DNA of 64,000 bases from Mycobacterium heidelbergense (GTDB lineage Bacteria; Actinomycetota; Actinomycetes; Mycobacteriales; Mycobacteriaceae): the NCBI RefSeq assembly GCF_010730745.1, contig NZ_AP022615.1, positions 2,356,001 to 2,420,000 of the forward strand, written 5' to 3'. The notes under the pieces are model-generated. The model was not told the DNA's origin. It did no database searches and saw only the letters and a list, made by a program, of their open reading frames with translations. Positions 25,654 to 34,845 of the stretch are shown here, in pieces. The translations under genes were made by a program, and so were the position numbers. Each line of letters opens with the position of its first letter. Position 1 is the first letter of the stretch.

Positions 25654-26736
25654 ATGTCTGTGGGCTGGCGAGAGTGGGATGACGAAGACACCACCGATAC
25701 CGATGAGGTGTTGGGTGCTACCGGTATTTGGCTGATCCCACGAACACGCCCGGTGCTCGTGGAGCCGAGACGTCGGATCGTCACCACCAACACCGGTCGG
25801 GAGGCGCACGCGGGAACCGCGCTAGCCGCAGAGCATCGGGAGGTGTTGGAGTGGGCGCAAGCACGCATTGATGAGTTGATCGGTTTGGCCGAGGCTAAAG
25901 AACACTTCACGATGTGGCGCACCGCCCTACAAAACAACCACCACCACCATGATGTTGAGCATGGTGGCGTGGTGACGTCTTGTAGGGAAAACCATATGGT
26001 GTTGCTCGGCGCGGCGGGCACCGCGAAGAAAACGTTCGCCCGAGTGATCGCTGAAGTGTTGTTCGGACTCGGTGTAATCACGCGCCCGGAGGTCACCGAG
26101 ATCACCGCCCACGACATCGTGGCGGGCGATCCTTCACACAGCGCGGCCAGGATGAAAACTGTGTGCGACGACGCGCGTGGTGGGGTGTTGTTCCTCGACG
26201 AGGCCCACCAACTGGCCCCCGACACTGAAAGCCGCCCTTTTGGTGGGGACGTGATCGCCGCCCTGCAGACCCATGTCGCGCACTACCCCGGCGAGCTGGT
26301 CGTCATTCTCGCCGGCCACCCCACCCCCATGCAGAACTTCCTCACCACCCATGCCGGGCTGGCCGGCCGCTTCCCCCACACCGTGGCTTTCACTAGCCCT
26401 ACCCCCGACGACATCGTGGCTCTCGGGCACCGCCTCGCCGGCAAAGAAAACCTGATCGTCGAAGACACGGCATGGGAACTACTGCGCACCGAAGCGGCCC
26501 GACTGCGGTCCATCCCCTACGGCCACGGCACACTGCTCGATGTCGCCGGTAACGCCCACTACGCCCACGACGTCATCCACACCTGCCAGCGCGCACGACT
26601 CCGCCGACTCCACAAACTCGCACCCCACCGCCGCGACCTCGAACACCTCCTCCACACCAACCCCGGTGTCCTCCACGTCAACACCACCGACATGCAACGC
26701 GCCCTCACCGCAACACACCCAGCCGTGACGGCCTAA
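25654..26736 (+). CDS. Stand-alone EccA-like AAA+ protein, cassette A gene 3
   Basis: A 360-residue protein. After about 70 variable residues comes the ELIGLAEAKEHF lead-in, then the P-loop region GAAGTAKKT (119-127), Walker B GVLFLDEA (near 176-184), an arginine-finger region GLAGRF, and a C-terminal lid with LDVAGNAHYAHDVI. The order and motifs match the ATPase half of EccA from type VII secretion (CbxX/CfxQ family). The N-terminal TPR half of EccA is missing. The P-loop departs from GxxGxGK[ST]: Ala replaces the Gly before Lys, and Lys precedes Thr. No membrane segment. A chaperone role for genes 1 and 2 is inference. Confidence 0.8.
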   Translation: MSVGWREWDDEDTTDTDEVLGATGIWLIPRTRPVLVEPRRRIVTTNTGREAHAGTALAAEHREVLEWAQARIDELIGLAEAKEHFTMWRTALQNNHHHHDVEHGGVVTSCRENHMVLLGAAGTAKKTFARVIAEVLFGLGVITRPEVTEITAHDIVAGDPSHSAARMKTVCDDARGGVLFLDEAHQLAPDTESRPFGGDVIAALQTHVAHYPGELVVILAGHPTPMQNFLTTHAGLAGRFPHTVAFTSPTPDDIVALGHRLAGKENLIVEDTAWELLRTEAARLRSIPYGHGTLLDVAGNAHYAHDVIHTCQRARLRRLHKLAPHRRDLEHLLHTNPGVLHVNTTDMQRALTATHPAVTA

Positions 26737-28148
26737 CCGACATACCGACACCCGCCGGCATCGCTATGGACCATTGCGGACGGACTGGGGGTCATCGTCA
26801 CAGCCTGGTATGCCGTCACAGCGGCCATGAGGTGCCGGCTGCTGGTAGCTGCTCGCCATCCCCGCGATGCTTCTGGTGTGTTGAGAGGGCCAGCCAGATC
26901 CAAAAAGGCTGCTGGGCAACCACTTCAGGGCAGGTGACAACGAAGCGATTCGCTGAGAGAGAGCCGGGTTGGGTGGTTCACGGTGAAGGCCGGTCCTTAC
27001 CGGGCTAGCGAACTGTACGTACCTAAGAAGAACCTGAGCCCACAGGGTTTTCGACAGACATTTGCCGATCACTTCGGAAACACACCGTCCAGCAATCTTC
27101 GAAAAGTCGCGAAAACACTGGTAAGCATGCTGTTGCCGCGTATGTCAGCAACAGCTCTCCGGCACTGTAATAGTTCAGTTTGAAAGTACCTGCCGGTAAC
27201 AAGCCCGACCCGTACCCGCCTCCCACTCACGATAGCTGCACCCATTACCATTAGGCTATTTGGCACGGAATACAGCGAATAACTGAGTTTGCTGTTGCTG
27301 GCTTCGCCAGCATGCATCCGACACATCGTCCTAACCCGATGCCACCAGGAGCCAACCTTACTTTTTCTCAGGATCACCCTCAGCCGTCGCGATTCCTCTG
27401 CTCGACGCGACCCCATGTCACCGTCTAGGTAGACACCTCCAACAACACCCGCCACCCCGGCCAGCCCGCGGTGACCATCACCGTCGATTCCCGCGTCAAA
27501 CATGCTGCGCCGGCCCACACAAAGACAAGACACCCACTACCCCGCGCCGGCCAGTGGGGGACGCCGGGAAGCGGCAGCCACTCACCTGGGCACCAGGGCA
27601 AGAACCCTCAATTACGCTGTCCTCAACGACGATCGCCGAATCCCAGCAGATGATCGCCGAGAAACGTCTTCATCCACACCGACGAAATCGCCACACATCG
27701 CTGGCCCGGCCGCACCTGCCAACCGGGCCGTCAGGTCGCGGCTTGCACCCCCGATAGCGACGTTTGCTTCCCGCGTCACGAGCCTCGGCGGGTGACCGTC
27801 AACACGGCCGCACTTGCTCTCGGATCGATACTCGACGATGCCCCCCATCTCGTGAGGGCAACGAGGTGGGTGGCACCCAGTCGTGGGGGTGGCGGCGGCG
27901 GTAAGCATTTTCGAAAGGCCAATAATTCCGGGGCTATTTACGCAGGATTTTTGCTGCCAATTTCGTCTCACCACAACCAATTACCGAGTGTATTGCACCA
28001 TTTTCTCGACGTAATTCTTAGGTATGTTCACCTCTGTTACCAGCCAGAAACACACGGTGAACCAGATCAACAACGGCAGTACCTGGCTTTTTTCTCAAGT
28101 ACGGGCCCGCACACCTCGTTTTATCGGTCATGACAGGAAGGCGCGCAG
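26737..28148. repeat. Non-coding leader of cassette copy B
   Basis: 1.41 kb without a supportable gene, homologous to the leaders of copies A and C. Shared blocks occur near 27012 (GTACGTACCTAAGAAGAACC), 27060 (CATTTGCCGATCACTTCGGA) and 27180 (TTGAAAGTACCT). A hairpin with a 6-bp stem and TTC loop lies at 27297-27311, at the place of the different stem in copy A. The 300 bp before gene 1 are close to copy C. An additional 250 bp at the 5' end (26760-27000) have a shortened counterpart in copy C. Confidence 0.75.
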
Positions 28149-29492
28149 ATGAAGCGTAAACAGCACAGCATGAGGCGGAATCGCCGCAACACCAAGGCGA
28201 ACCGTGGCCGTGTGGTCGGCCTGGGTACCGCCGCGGGTGCGTTGCTGACCGCCACCATGGCCCCGGTGGTTGCCGCACCGCCCGCGCAGGCGGGGGTGCT
28301 GGACCTGATCATCAACCCGATCATCCAGCCCGTGATGGGCGCCGCCAGCACGGCCGCCGCCGCGGGCACCACCGCGATCAACGGTATCGGCGCGGGAGCG
28401 CTCGCGGGCCTGCAAACGGGCGCCCTCCAGGGCATCACGAATAGCCTCAACGCGAGTGCGGCGGCTTTCCAGGGTGTGCATTCGGCCGCCCTGGCCAGCA
28501 TCACCAACAGCCTTAACGCCAGCGCTGCTGCCTTTAACACCGGCGGCTTGAACGCGGCCCTGGAAGGCCTGCATGCCAGTGCGGCGGCGGCCTTTAGTGG
28601 TGGCGGGCTAGACGCGGCGGTCGCTGCGGCGAACTCGCCTAAGGCCGCGCTGAACAACCTGGTGTACGGGGCGTTCAGCAACGTCTACACCATGGTCTAT
28701 ACCGCCGGGCAAACCTGGATCGCCAGCCCCACCGGCCAGCAAGTCGACGGAGTCATCAATGGCCCGTTCGTCGCCGTGTTCGGGCGTGACCTGATCGGCA
28801 ACGGTGTCAACGGCTTCACCGGCGCCAACACCTCACCGATCGGCGGTATCGGGGCTAATGGCAGCCTCGCCGATGGCGGGTTCTTGTTCGGCAACGGCGG
28901 GACCGGGGCGGCCGGCACCGCCGCTCACCACACCGGTTTCGCGGGCGGGGCTGCCGGGCTGATCGGCAACGGCGGGGTCGGTGGTGCCGGCTTCAGCAAT
29001 GCCAGCGGTGTAGGCGGCACCGGTGGTATCGGTGGTGTCGGCGGCATCTTGATGGGTAATGGGGGTGCCGGTGGTGTCGGTGGCTTCGGTTACACCAGCA
29101 GTGCAGCCGGTAACGGTGTCGGTGGCGCTGGCGGTGCCGCCGGCATCCTGTTCGGTAACGGCGGTGCCGGCGGTGCCGGCGGCAATGCCGGCCCTGGCGG
29201 TTGGTACACCGGTAAGGGCGGTGCCGGCGGGAACGGGGCCTGGCTGGTCGGTAATGGCGGGGCTGGCGGCAACGCCCCCAATGCCCCTAGCGGCGGCGGT
29301 GCTTACGGGGGCGGTGGTGCCGGTGGTGCCGGCGGTTTCAGCGGGCTCCTGGCCGGCAATGGCGGTGTTGGCGGCAACGGCGGTAGCGCCACTCCCGGCT
29401 ACGGCTACAAGGGCGGTGCGGGGGGACTCGGTGGTCTCGCCGGGATCCTCGGCCAGATCGGTGCGGCCGGCACAAATGGGACCCACGGCTAA
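28149..29492 (+). CDS. PE-less PGRS-repeat exported protein, cassette B gene 1
   Basis: A 447-residue paralog of the gene at 22826, with the same order of signal peptide (cut after PPAQA), Ala-rich repeats, NGPFVAVFGRDLIGNG linker and PGRS tail. The first 200 residues are nearly identical to copy C, for example in GLQTGALQGITNSLNASAA. The PGRS tail is longer than in copy A and differs in GGxGGx units between copies, as expected for slipping repeats. GACAGGAAGG precedes the ATG in all three copies. Any function is inferred from family resemblance only; surface exposure is likely. Confidence 0.8.
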   Translation: MKRKQHSMRRNRRNTKANRGRVVGLGTAAGALLTATMAPVVAAPPAQAGVLDLIINPIIQPVMGAASTAAAAGTTAINGIGAGALAGLQTGALQGITNSLNASAAAFQGVHSAALASITNSLNASAAAFNTGGLNAALEGLHASAAAAFSGGGLDAAVAAANSPKAALNNLVYGAFSNVYTMVYTAGQTWIASPTGQQVDGVINGPFVAVFGRDLIGNGVNGFTGANTSPIGGIGANGSLADGGFLFGNGGTGAAGTAAHHTGFAGGAAGLIGNGGVGGAGFSNASGVGGTGGIGGVGGILMGNGGAGGVGGFGYTSSAAGNGVGGAGGAAGILFGNGGAGGAGGNAGPGGWYTGKGGAGGNGAWLVGNGGAGGNAPNAPSGGGAYGGGGAGGAGGFSGLLAGNGGVGGNGGSATPGYGYKGGAGGLGGLAGILGQIGAAGTNGTHG

Positions 29493-29565
29493 TACCCCTG
29501 TGAATGTAGTGGGCCTCTGCACGCCCACGACTACCTAGACCACACACAGCAAAGGAACAACACCC

Positions 29566-30900
29566 ATGCACCAGCGAACAGTCCTTCGACCCCTCATCAC
29601 CGCGGGCGCCGCGGCATTAGGCGCCAGCCTGATCGCCCTCACCCCCGCGGTCTCCAACGACGCGGCCTCCGACCTCCAACGCAGTGTCACCACCGCCCAG
29701 TACCGCGCGGTCGAGCTGCTAAGCAGCGACCCCGGGGTCGTCAACCCCATCCAAACCTGGATCAACGTCTTCCAACAAGCGGGCGCCAACCTGCAAACGA
29801 TTGGAAGCAACATGAGCACCGGGGGCAAGATTTTCTTCCCACTGGCCCAGCAGCTGGCCGCGAACTGGATCACCTACGCAAGCATCTACGTCGGCTCGGG
29901 AAATGCGTACCAAGGCGCCGTCAACGGCGCCTACAACTTCTTCACTAATGCGAATGGAGCAGGGCAGGGTATTTCATTTTTCAACAACCTCACCTATGCG
30001 ATCACTGCCATTCAGCAAGGTAACTTCATCAACGCCTTCGGCCCCCAGGGCCTTTACGGGTTCTGGTACGGGCCGGCTTCGCAGATATTCCAACCGATGG
30101 AAACGATCCCGACGATCCTCGCCTACATGTCGACCAACTTCGCGGCTCTGGGAAACGTGGCTTTTAACGAACCTGGCCTTCTCAGTCAATCGATCGTGTC
30201 AATGCTGGGTGCCTTTTTTGCCGTAGGTGTGAGTAACAGCATCTTCACTGCCCTTGGCGCCGGTTTTCAGAATGCTTACGATGGGTTCGCCGCTGGTGAT
30301 CTGCCGGCGGGGGTGAGCAATTTGCTCAATATGCCGGGGCTACTCGCAGGAGCAATCCTCAACGGATACGGTAACAGCGGGATCGGCAACACCGGTATCC
30401 TCAGTCCCACCAGCACTCTGACACAACCTGGCCTGTTGAACACGTTGGCGGTCTGGATTCCCCAGACGCTCGCGTCGAAGATTGTTGTTAACAATCAGGT
30501 GAAAGGCACGATACTCACCCCCAACATTCTGGGCGGTGGCAGTCTGGCTAATGCGTTCTCGCAATTAACGAGTCAGGTAACCACCGGTTGGCCGACCCCG
30601 AACATGTGGTTCGATGGTTTGCTGAATGCGTACCAGAGCTTCCTCGGGTTCTTAGGTGGCCAGGTCGGCTTGGGGGGTGCGGCGTTCGCTGCTCCGGCCG
30701 GGGTGGTGGGGATTGCCCCGTCGCTCGCGGCCAACCTCGGTGGCATTGCTCCGTCGATTGCGGCCGATTTCTCGGGGATTGCTCCGTCGCTCGCGGCTGA
30801 GATCGGTGGTATGGCTCCGTCGCTGGCGACGAACCTTGCCGGGACGTTGGCGCCCCAGCTGGGGACATTGGCGGCTCATCTCCTTACGTCGCTGTTCTGA
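29566..30900 (+). CDS. Exported alanine-rich protein, cassette B gene 2
   Basis: A 444-residue protein, close to the copy C paralog and more distant from copy A. The N-terminal hydrophobic stretch is PLITAGAAALGASLIALTP, followed by NPIQTWINVFQQAGANLQ. A central region (NLLNMPGLLAGAILNG) is conserved with copy C. The C-terminal five tandem repeats (GIAPSLAANLG type, about 10 residues each) end LAAHLLTSLF. A final Phe after alternating apolar residues is also seen in C. The ATG at 29566 follows AAAGGAA and lies 73 bp after gene 1. Porin-like or adhesin-like roles are possible but unproven. Confidence 0.7.
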   Translation: MHQRTVLRPLITAGAAALGASLIALTPAVSNDAASDLQRSVTTAQYRAVELLSSDPGVVNPIQTWINVFQQAGANLQTIGSNMSTGGKIFFPLAQQLAANWITYASIYVGSGNAYQGAVNGAYNFFTNANGAGQGISFFNNLTYAITAIQQGNFINAFGPQGLYGFWYGPASQIFQPMETIPTILAYMSTNFAALGNVAFNEPGLLSQSIVSMLGAFFAVGVSNSIFTALGAGFQNAYDGFAAGDLPAGVSNLLNMPGLLAGAILNGYGNSGIGNTGILSPTSTLTQPGLLNTLAVWIPQTLASKIVVNNQVKGTILTPNILGGGSLANAFSQLTSQVTTGWPTPNMWFDGLLNAYQSFLGFLGGQVGLGGAAFAAPAGVVGIAPSLAANLGGIAPSIAADFSGIAPSLAAEIGGMAPSLATNLAGTLAPQLGTLAAHLLTSLF

Positions 30901-30919
30901 GTTGCAGTGCGGGTCTGCT

Positions 30920-30956
30920 CGCCCAGCACCGGTGGCAACCACGCCGGTGCTGGGCG
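30920..30956. terminator. 13-bp perfect hairpin between cassette B genes 2 and 3
   Basis: The arms 30920-30932 and 30944-30956 pair perfectly (CGCCCAGCACCGG with its complement) around an 11-nt loop. It lies 20 bp after the gene 2 stop and about 160 bp before gene 3. There is no obvious T-tract. Confidence 0.6.
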
Positions 30957-31117
30957 GGTGGGCCCGCCCCCGGGTAGTGCTGTGCGCAAGCGAGGGCTGT
31001 GGCGTCGGCGACGACCACCGATATGCCTGATGACCTGTTGGGCGAGATGTTGCGCGCGCCGGGGTGGGTGTCGTGGGGGCAGGCCCGCTGTGTGTGAGAC
31101 CCGGTAGCGAGGTACCG

Positions 31118-32140
31118 ATGAGCAATGTCAACAGTACGGCGGCGGCCCTGGCACTGGCAGAAGACTGGTGCCTGGGCGAATCGGGTGCAGATGAAGCCGC
31201 CGCCGCGGCGTTGGGCGGTCGCGACGCGTACGCGGGTACCGCGCTGGCCGCCGAGCGTCGGGAGGTGCTCGACTGGGCGCAAGCACGTATCGGCGAATTG
31301 ATCGGTTTACAAAGCGCTAAAGACCGTTTCGCGGTGTGGCTCGGCCAGCACGATGCCCCACACCACCGGGGTGTCGTGGCCTCGTGTTCTGAACACCACA
31401 TGGTGTTCCTGGGTGCGCCGGGCACGGCGAAAACAACGTTCGCCCGGGTGGTCGCTGAAGTGCTGTTCGGGTTAGGCACGATCACGCGCCCGGACCTCAC
31501 CAAGGTCAGCGCCCACGACATCGTGGCGGGCAGCCCCTCGCACAGCGCGGCCAGAATGAAGAACGTGTGCGGCCGGGCGCGCGGTGGGGTGCTGTTCCTC
31601 GACGAGGCTTACCGGCTGGCCCCCGACACCGAAGACCACTGTGGGGGTGTGGAGGCCATCTACACGCTATTGACATGTATGGCGGCCTACCGCGACGAGC
31701 TCGTGGTCATCCTGGCCGGTCACGCCCGCCCGATGCAGGACTTCCTGGCCGTCCATGCCGGGCTGGGCGTGCAGTTCCCGTTCACCGCGACGTTCACCAG
31801 CTACACCCCCGAGGACATCGTCGCCATTGGGCGCCACCTAGCCGGCAGGGAGCAACTTCTTGTCGAGGACGCGGCATGGGAACTGCTGCACGCCGAAGCG
31901 GCCCGACTACGATCCATCCCCCACGGCCACGGCACACTGCTCGATGTCGCCGGCAACGCCCACTACGCCCACGACGTCATCCACACCTGCCAACGCGCAC
32001 GACTACGCCGACTCCACAAACTCGCACCCCACCGCCGCGACCTCGAACACCTCCTCCACACCAACCCCGGTGTCCTCCACGCCAACACCACCGACATGCA
32101 ACGCGCCCTCACCGCAACACACCCACCCGTGACCACCTAA
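31118..32140 (+). CDS. Stand-alone EccA-like AAA+ protein, cassette B gene 3
   Basis: A 340-residue paralog of the gene at 25654. The start ATG at 31118 (MSNVNSTAAALALAEDWC) is shared with copy C, and an in-frame start at 31064 is not conserved. The P-loop GAPGTAKTT (99-107) keeps Lys-Thr but still has Ala for the Gly before Lys. Walker B GVLFLDEAYRLAP is intact. The arginine-finger region reads GLGVQF, so the Arg present in copies A and C is absent. The last 250 bp are nearly identical to copy A, which points to gene conversion. Cytosolic, no TPR domain. Confidence 0.8.
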   Translation: MSNVNSTAAALALAEDWCLGESGADEAAAAALGGRDAYAGTALAAERREVLDWAQARIGELIGLQSAKDRFAVWLGQHDAPHHRGVVASCSEHHMVFLGAPGTAKTTFARVVAEVLFGLGTITRPDLTKVSAHDIVAGSPSHSAARMKNVCGRARGGVLFLDEAYRLAPDTEDHCGGVEAIYTLLTCMAAYRDELVVILAGHARPMQDFLAVHAGLGVQFPFTATFTSYTPEDIVAIGRHLAGREQLLVEDAAWELLHAEAARLRSIPHGHGTLLDVAGNAHYAHDVIHTCQRARLRRLHKLAPHRRDLEHLLHTNPGVLHANTTDMQRALTATHPPVTT

Positions 32141-33430
32141 CCAACGACTGCCTGCAGCCATAGAGGACCCCAACCGTCCGCTGGCATTGCTGTGGATCAT
32201 TGCGGCCGGGCTGGGGTCATCGCCCTGTCTGTTATGCCGTCACAGCGGCCATGAGAGTGTGCCGGTCTTTACCGGTCGGCGAGCTGGACGTATCTATGAA
32301 GAACCTGAGTCTGCAGGGTTTTCGATGCACATTTGCCGATCACTTCGGAAACACGCAGTCCAGCAATCTTCGAAAAGTTGTAAAAACACTGTTAGTGTCG
32401 CTGTTGCTGCATACATCAGCAACATCTCTCCAGTGCTGCGATAGTTCAGTGTGAAAGTACCTACCGGTAACAAGCCCGGCCCGTACTCGCTCCTCACTCA
32501 CGATAGCTGCAATCCTTGCCATTAGACTGTTTGGCACGGAGTACAGCGCATTACTGAGTTTGCTGTGACACACTTCGCAAGCATGCATCCCACACACCGT
32601 CATGACCCCCCTGCCACCGGGAGCCAATCTTACTTTTTCTCAGGATTACCCTCAGCCGTCGCGATCCTCTGCCCGACCCGACCCGTGTTGTCGTTCAGGT
32701 AGACACCTCGAACAACACCCGTCACCCCGGCCAGCCCGCGGTGGCCATCGCAATCGATTTCCGCGTCATCCACACTGCGCCGGCCCACACGAAGACAAAG
32801 CACCCAGCACCCGCGCCGGCCAGTAGGGGGCGCCGAGAAGCGGGCCGCCCACTCACCTAGGCACCAGGGCAAGAACCCTTAATTACGCTGCCCTCAAAGA
32901 CGATCGCCGAATCCCAGCAGGTGATCGCTAAGAAACGTCTTCATCCACACCGACGAAATCGCCACACCTGGCCGGCCCGCCGGCCCGCCGGCACCTGCCT
33001 ACCAGACCCGCCCGATCGCGGCCCCCACCCCGATAGCGACGTTCCCTTTCCACGCCACGAGCCTCGGCATGTAACCCTCAACACGGCCACACTGCCCCCG
33101 GATCGACACTCGACGATGCCACCCCCATCTCGTGAGGGCAACGAGCAGAAATACCACCAAGTCTGAGGCATGCCAGCGGCCGCAAGCATTTTCGAAAGGC
33201 CAATAATTCCGGGGCTATTTTGAGCGGATTCTTTTGCTGCCAATTTCCTCTCACCACAACCAATTACCCAGTGTATTGCACCATTTCCTCGACGTAATTC
33301 ATAGGTATGTTCACCTCTGTTACCAGCCAGAAATACACGGTGAACCAGATCAACAACGGCCAGCACCTGGCTTTTCCTTAAGTACGGCCCGGACACATCG
33401 TTTTATCGGTCATGACAGGAAGGCGCCCAG
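32141..33430. repeat. Non-coding leader of cassette copy C
   Basis: 1.29 kb without a supportable gene, homologous to the leaders of A and B (blocks near 32283, 32330 and 32450). The proximal 300 bp, including TATTGCACCATTTCCTCGAC and TCGTTTTATCGGTCATGACA, are nearly the same in all three copies and should hold the promoter and leader of gene 1. The hairpin seen at this point in A and B is weak here. Confidence 0.75.
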
Positions 33431-34771
33431 ATGAAGCGTAAACAGCACAACATGAGGCGAGACCGCCGTAACGCGAAGGCGAACCGTGGCCGTGTCGTCG
33501 GCCTGGGTACCGCCGCGGGTGCGTTGCTGACCGCCACCATGACACCGATAGCCGCCGCACCGCCCGCCCAGGCGGGGGTGCTGGACATGATCATCAACCC
33601 GATCATCCAACCCATCATGGGAGCCGTCGGCACGGCCGCCGCCGCGGGCACCACCGCGATCAACGGCATCGGCGCGGGCGCGCTTGCGGGCCTGCAAACC
33701 GGTGCCCTCCAAGGTATTACGAATAGCCTCAATGCGAGTGCGGCGGCCTTCCAGGGTGTGCATTCGGCTGCCCTGGCCAGCATCACCAACAGCCTCACCG
33801 CCAGCGCCGCCGCCTTCAACACCGGCGGCCTGAACGCGGCCCTAGAAGGCATGCACGCCAGCGCGGCCGCGGCCCTTAGTGGCGGCGGGCTAGACGCGGC
33901 GGTCGCTGCGGCGAACTCACCTAAGGCCGCGCTGAACAACCTGGTGTACGGGGCGTTCAGCAACGTCTACACCACGGTCTACACCGCCGGCCAAACCTGG
34001 ATCACCAGCCCCACCGGCCAACAAATCGACGGAGCCATCAACGCCCCCTTCCTCTACCTGTTCGGACGCGACCTCATCGGCAACGGCGTCAACGGATTCA
34101 CCGGCGCCAACACCTCACCGATCGGCGGCATCGGCGCCAACGGCAGCCTCGCCGACGGCGGCTTCCTATTCGGCAACGGCGGGACTGGGGCGGCCGGGAG
34201 CGCCGCGAGCCCCAATGGTCTTGTCGGCGGTTCTGCGGGGCTGATCGGCAACGGCGGTGCCGGTGGTGTCGGATTCAGTCCTGCCGGTGTCCACCTTGCC
34301 GGCGGTAACGGCGGTGCCGGCGGTGCCGGCGGGTTGCTGATGGGCAACGGCGGCGTCGGCGGTGCCGGTGGTGTCAACGCTGCCTTTAATAGCGGCCGCG
34401 GTGGTGCCGGGGGTAATGCCGGCATCCTGTTCGGTAACGGCGGTGCCGGCGGCGCCGGCGGCGCCAGCAACCCCAACGGCGGTTACGGCGGCCGCGGTGG
34501 TGCCGGCGGTAACAGCGCCTGGCTGGTCGGCAACGGCGGCCAAGGTGGTTCTGCCCCCAACAACATCTACGGTTCCGGAGATTACAACATTGGTAACTCC
34601 GGTGGTGCCGGCGGTTTCAGCGGGTTACTGGCCGGCAACGGCGGTGTTGGCGGCAATGGCGGTAACGCTACTCCCGGCTATGGCTACGCCGGCGGCAAGG
34701 GGGGACTTGGCGGTCTCGCCGGATTCCTCGGCCAGATCGGTGCGGCCGGCATACCCGGAACCAGCGGCTAA
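33431..34771 (+). CDS. PE-less PGRS-repeat exported protein, cassette C gene 1
   Basis: A 446-residue paralog with a basic signal peptide (cleavage after PPAQA), Ala-rich repeats, the NAPFLYLFGRDLIGNG linker and a PGRS tail. It shares near-identical N-terminal 200 residues with copy B. The tail contains unique insertions (NNIYGSGDYNIGNSGG) between GGxGGx units, so the exposed part varies while the anchor stays constant. GACAGGAAGG precedes the ATG. The gene is followed 74 bp later by gene 2. Function unknown; a surface role is inferred from PGRS and signal features. Confidence 0.8.
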   Translation: MKRKQHNMRRDRRNAKANRGRVVGLGTAAGALLTATMTPIAAAPPAQAGVLDMIINPIIQPIMGAVGTAAAAGTTAINGIGAGALAGLQTGALQGITNSLNASAAAFQGVHSAALASITNSLTASAAAFNTGGLNAALEGMHASAAAALSGGGLDAAVAAANSPKAALNNLVYGAFSNVYTTVYTAGQTWITSPTGQQIDGAINAPFLYLFGRDLIGNGVNGFTGANTSPIGGIGANGSLADGGFLFGNGGTGAAGSAASPNGLVGGSAGLIGNGGAGGVGFSPAGVHLAGGNGGAGGAGGLLMGNGGVGGAGGVNAAFNSGRGGAGGNAGILFGNGGAGGAGGASNPNGGYGGRGGAGGNSAWLVGNGGQGGSAPNNIYGSGDYNIGNSGGAGGFSGLLAGNGGVGGNGGNATPGYGYAGGKGGLGGLAGFLGQIGAAGIPGTSG

Positions 34772-34845
34772 CACGTCCCTTGGACGCGATGGCTTCATGT
34801 ACGCCCACGACTACCCAGACCACAGACAGCAAAGGAACTAAGCGC

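Noticed and set aside
25930..25965. Four-histidine run (HHHH) in the copy A AAA+ protein as a metal site
   Set aside because: Absent from copies B and C, so more likely a local codon slip than a conserved site.
21616..32627. Minus-strand open frames repeated in the three leaders (for example 21779-21976, 27023-27226, 32294-32497)
   Set aside because: Two overlapping frames look equally similar between copies, which follows from shared DNA rather than coding. Starts and lengths are not kept and no ribosome-binding site is seen.
23500..34770. Short GGxGGx repeats as a possible CRISPR or VNTR array
   Set aside because: The repeats are coding PGRS units in frame, without spacers of fixed length and without cas genes nearby.
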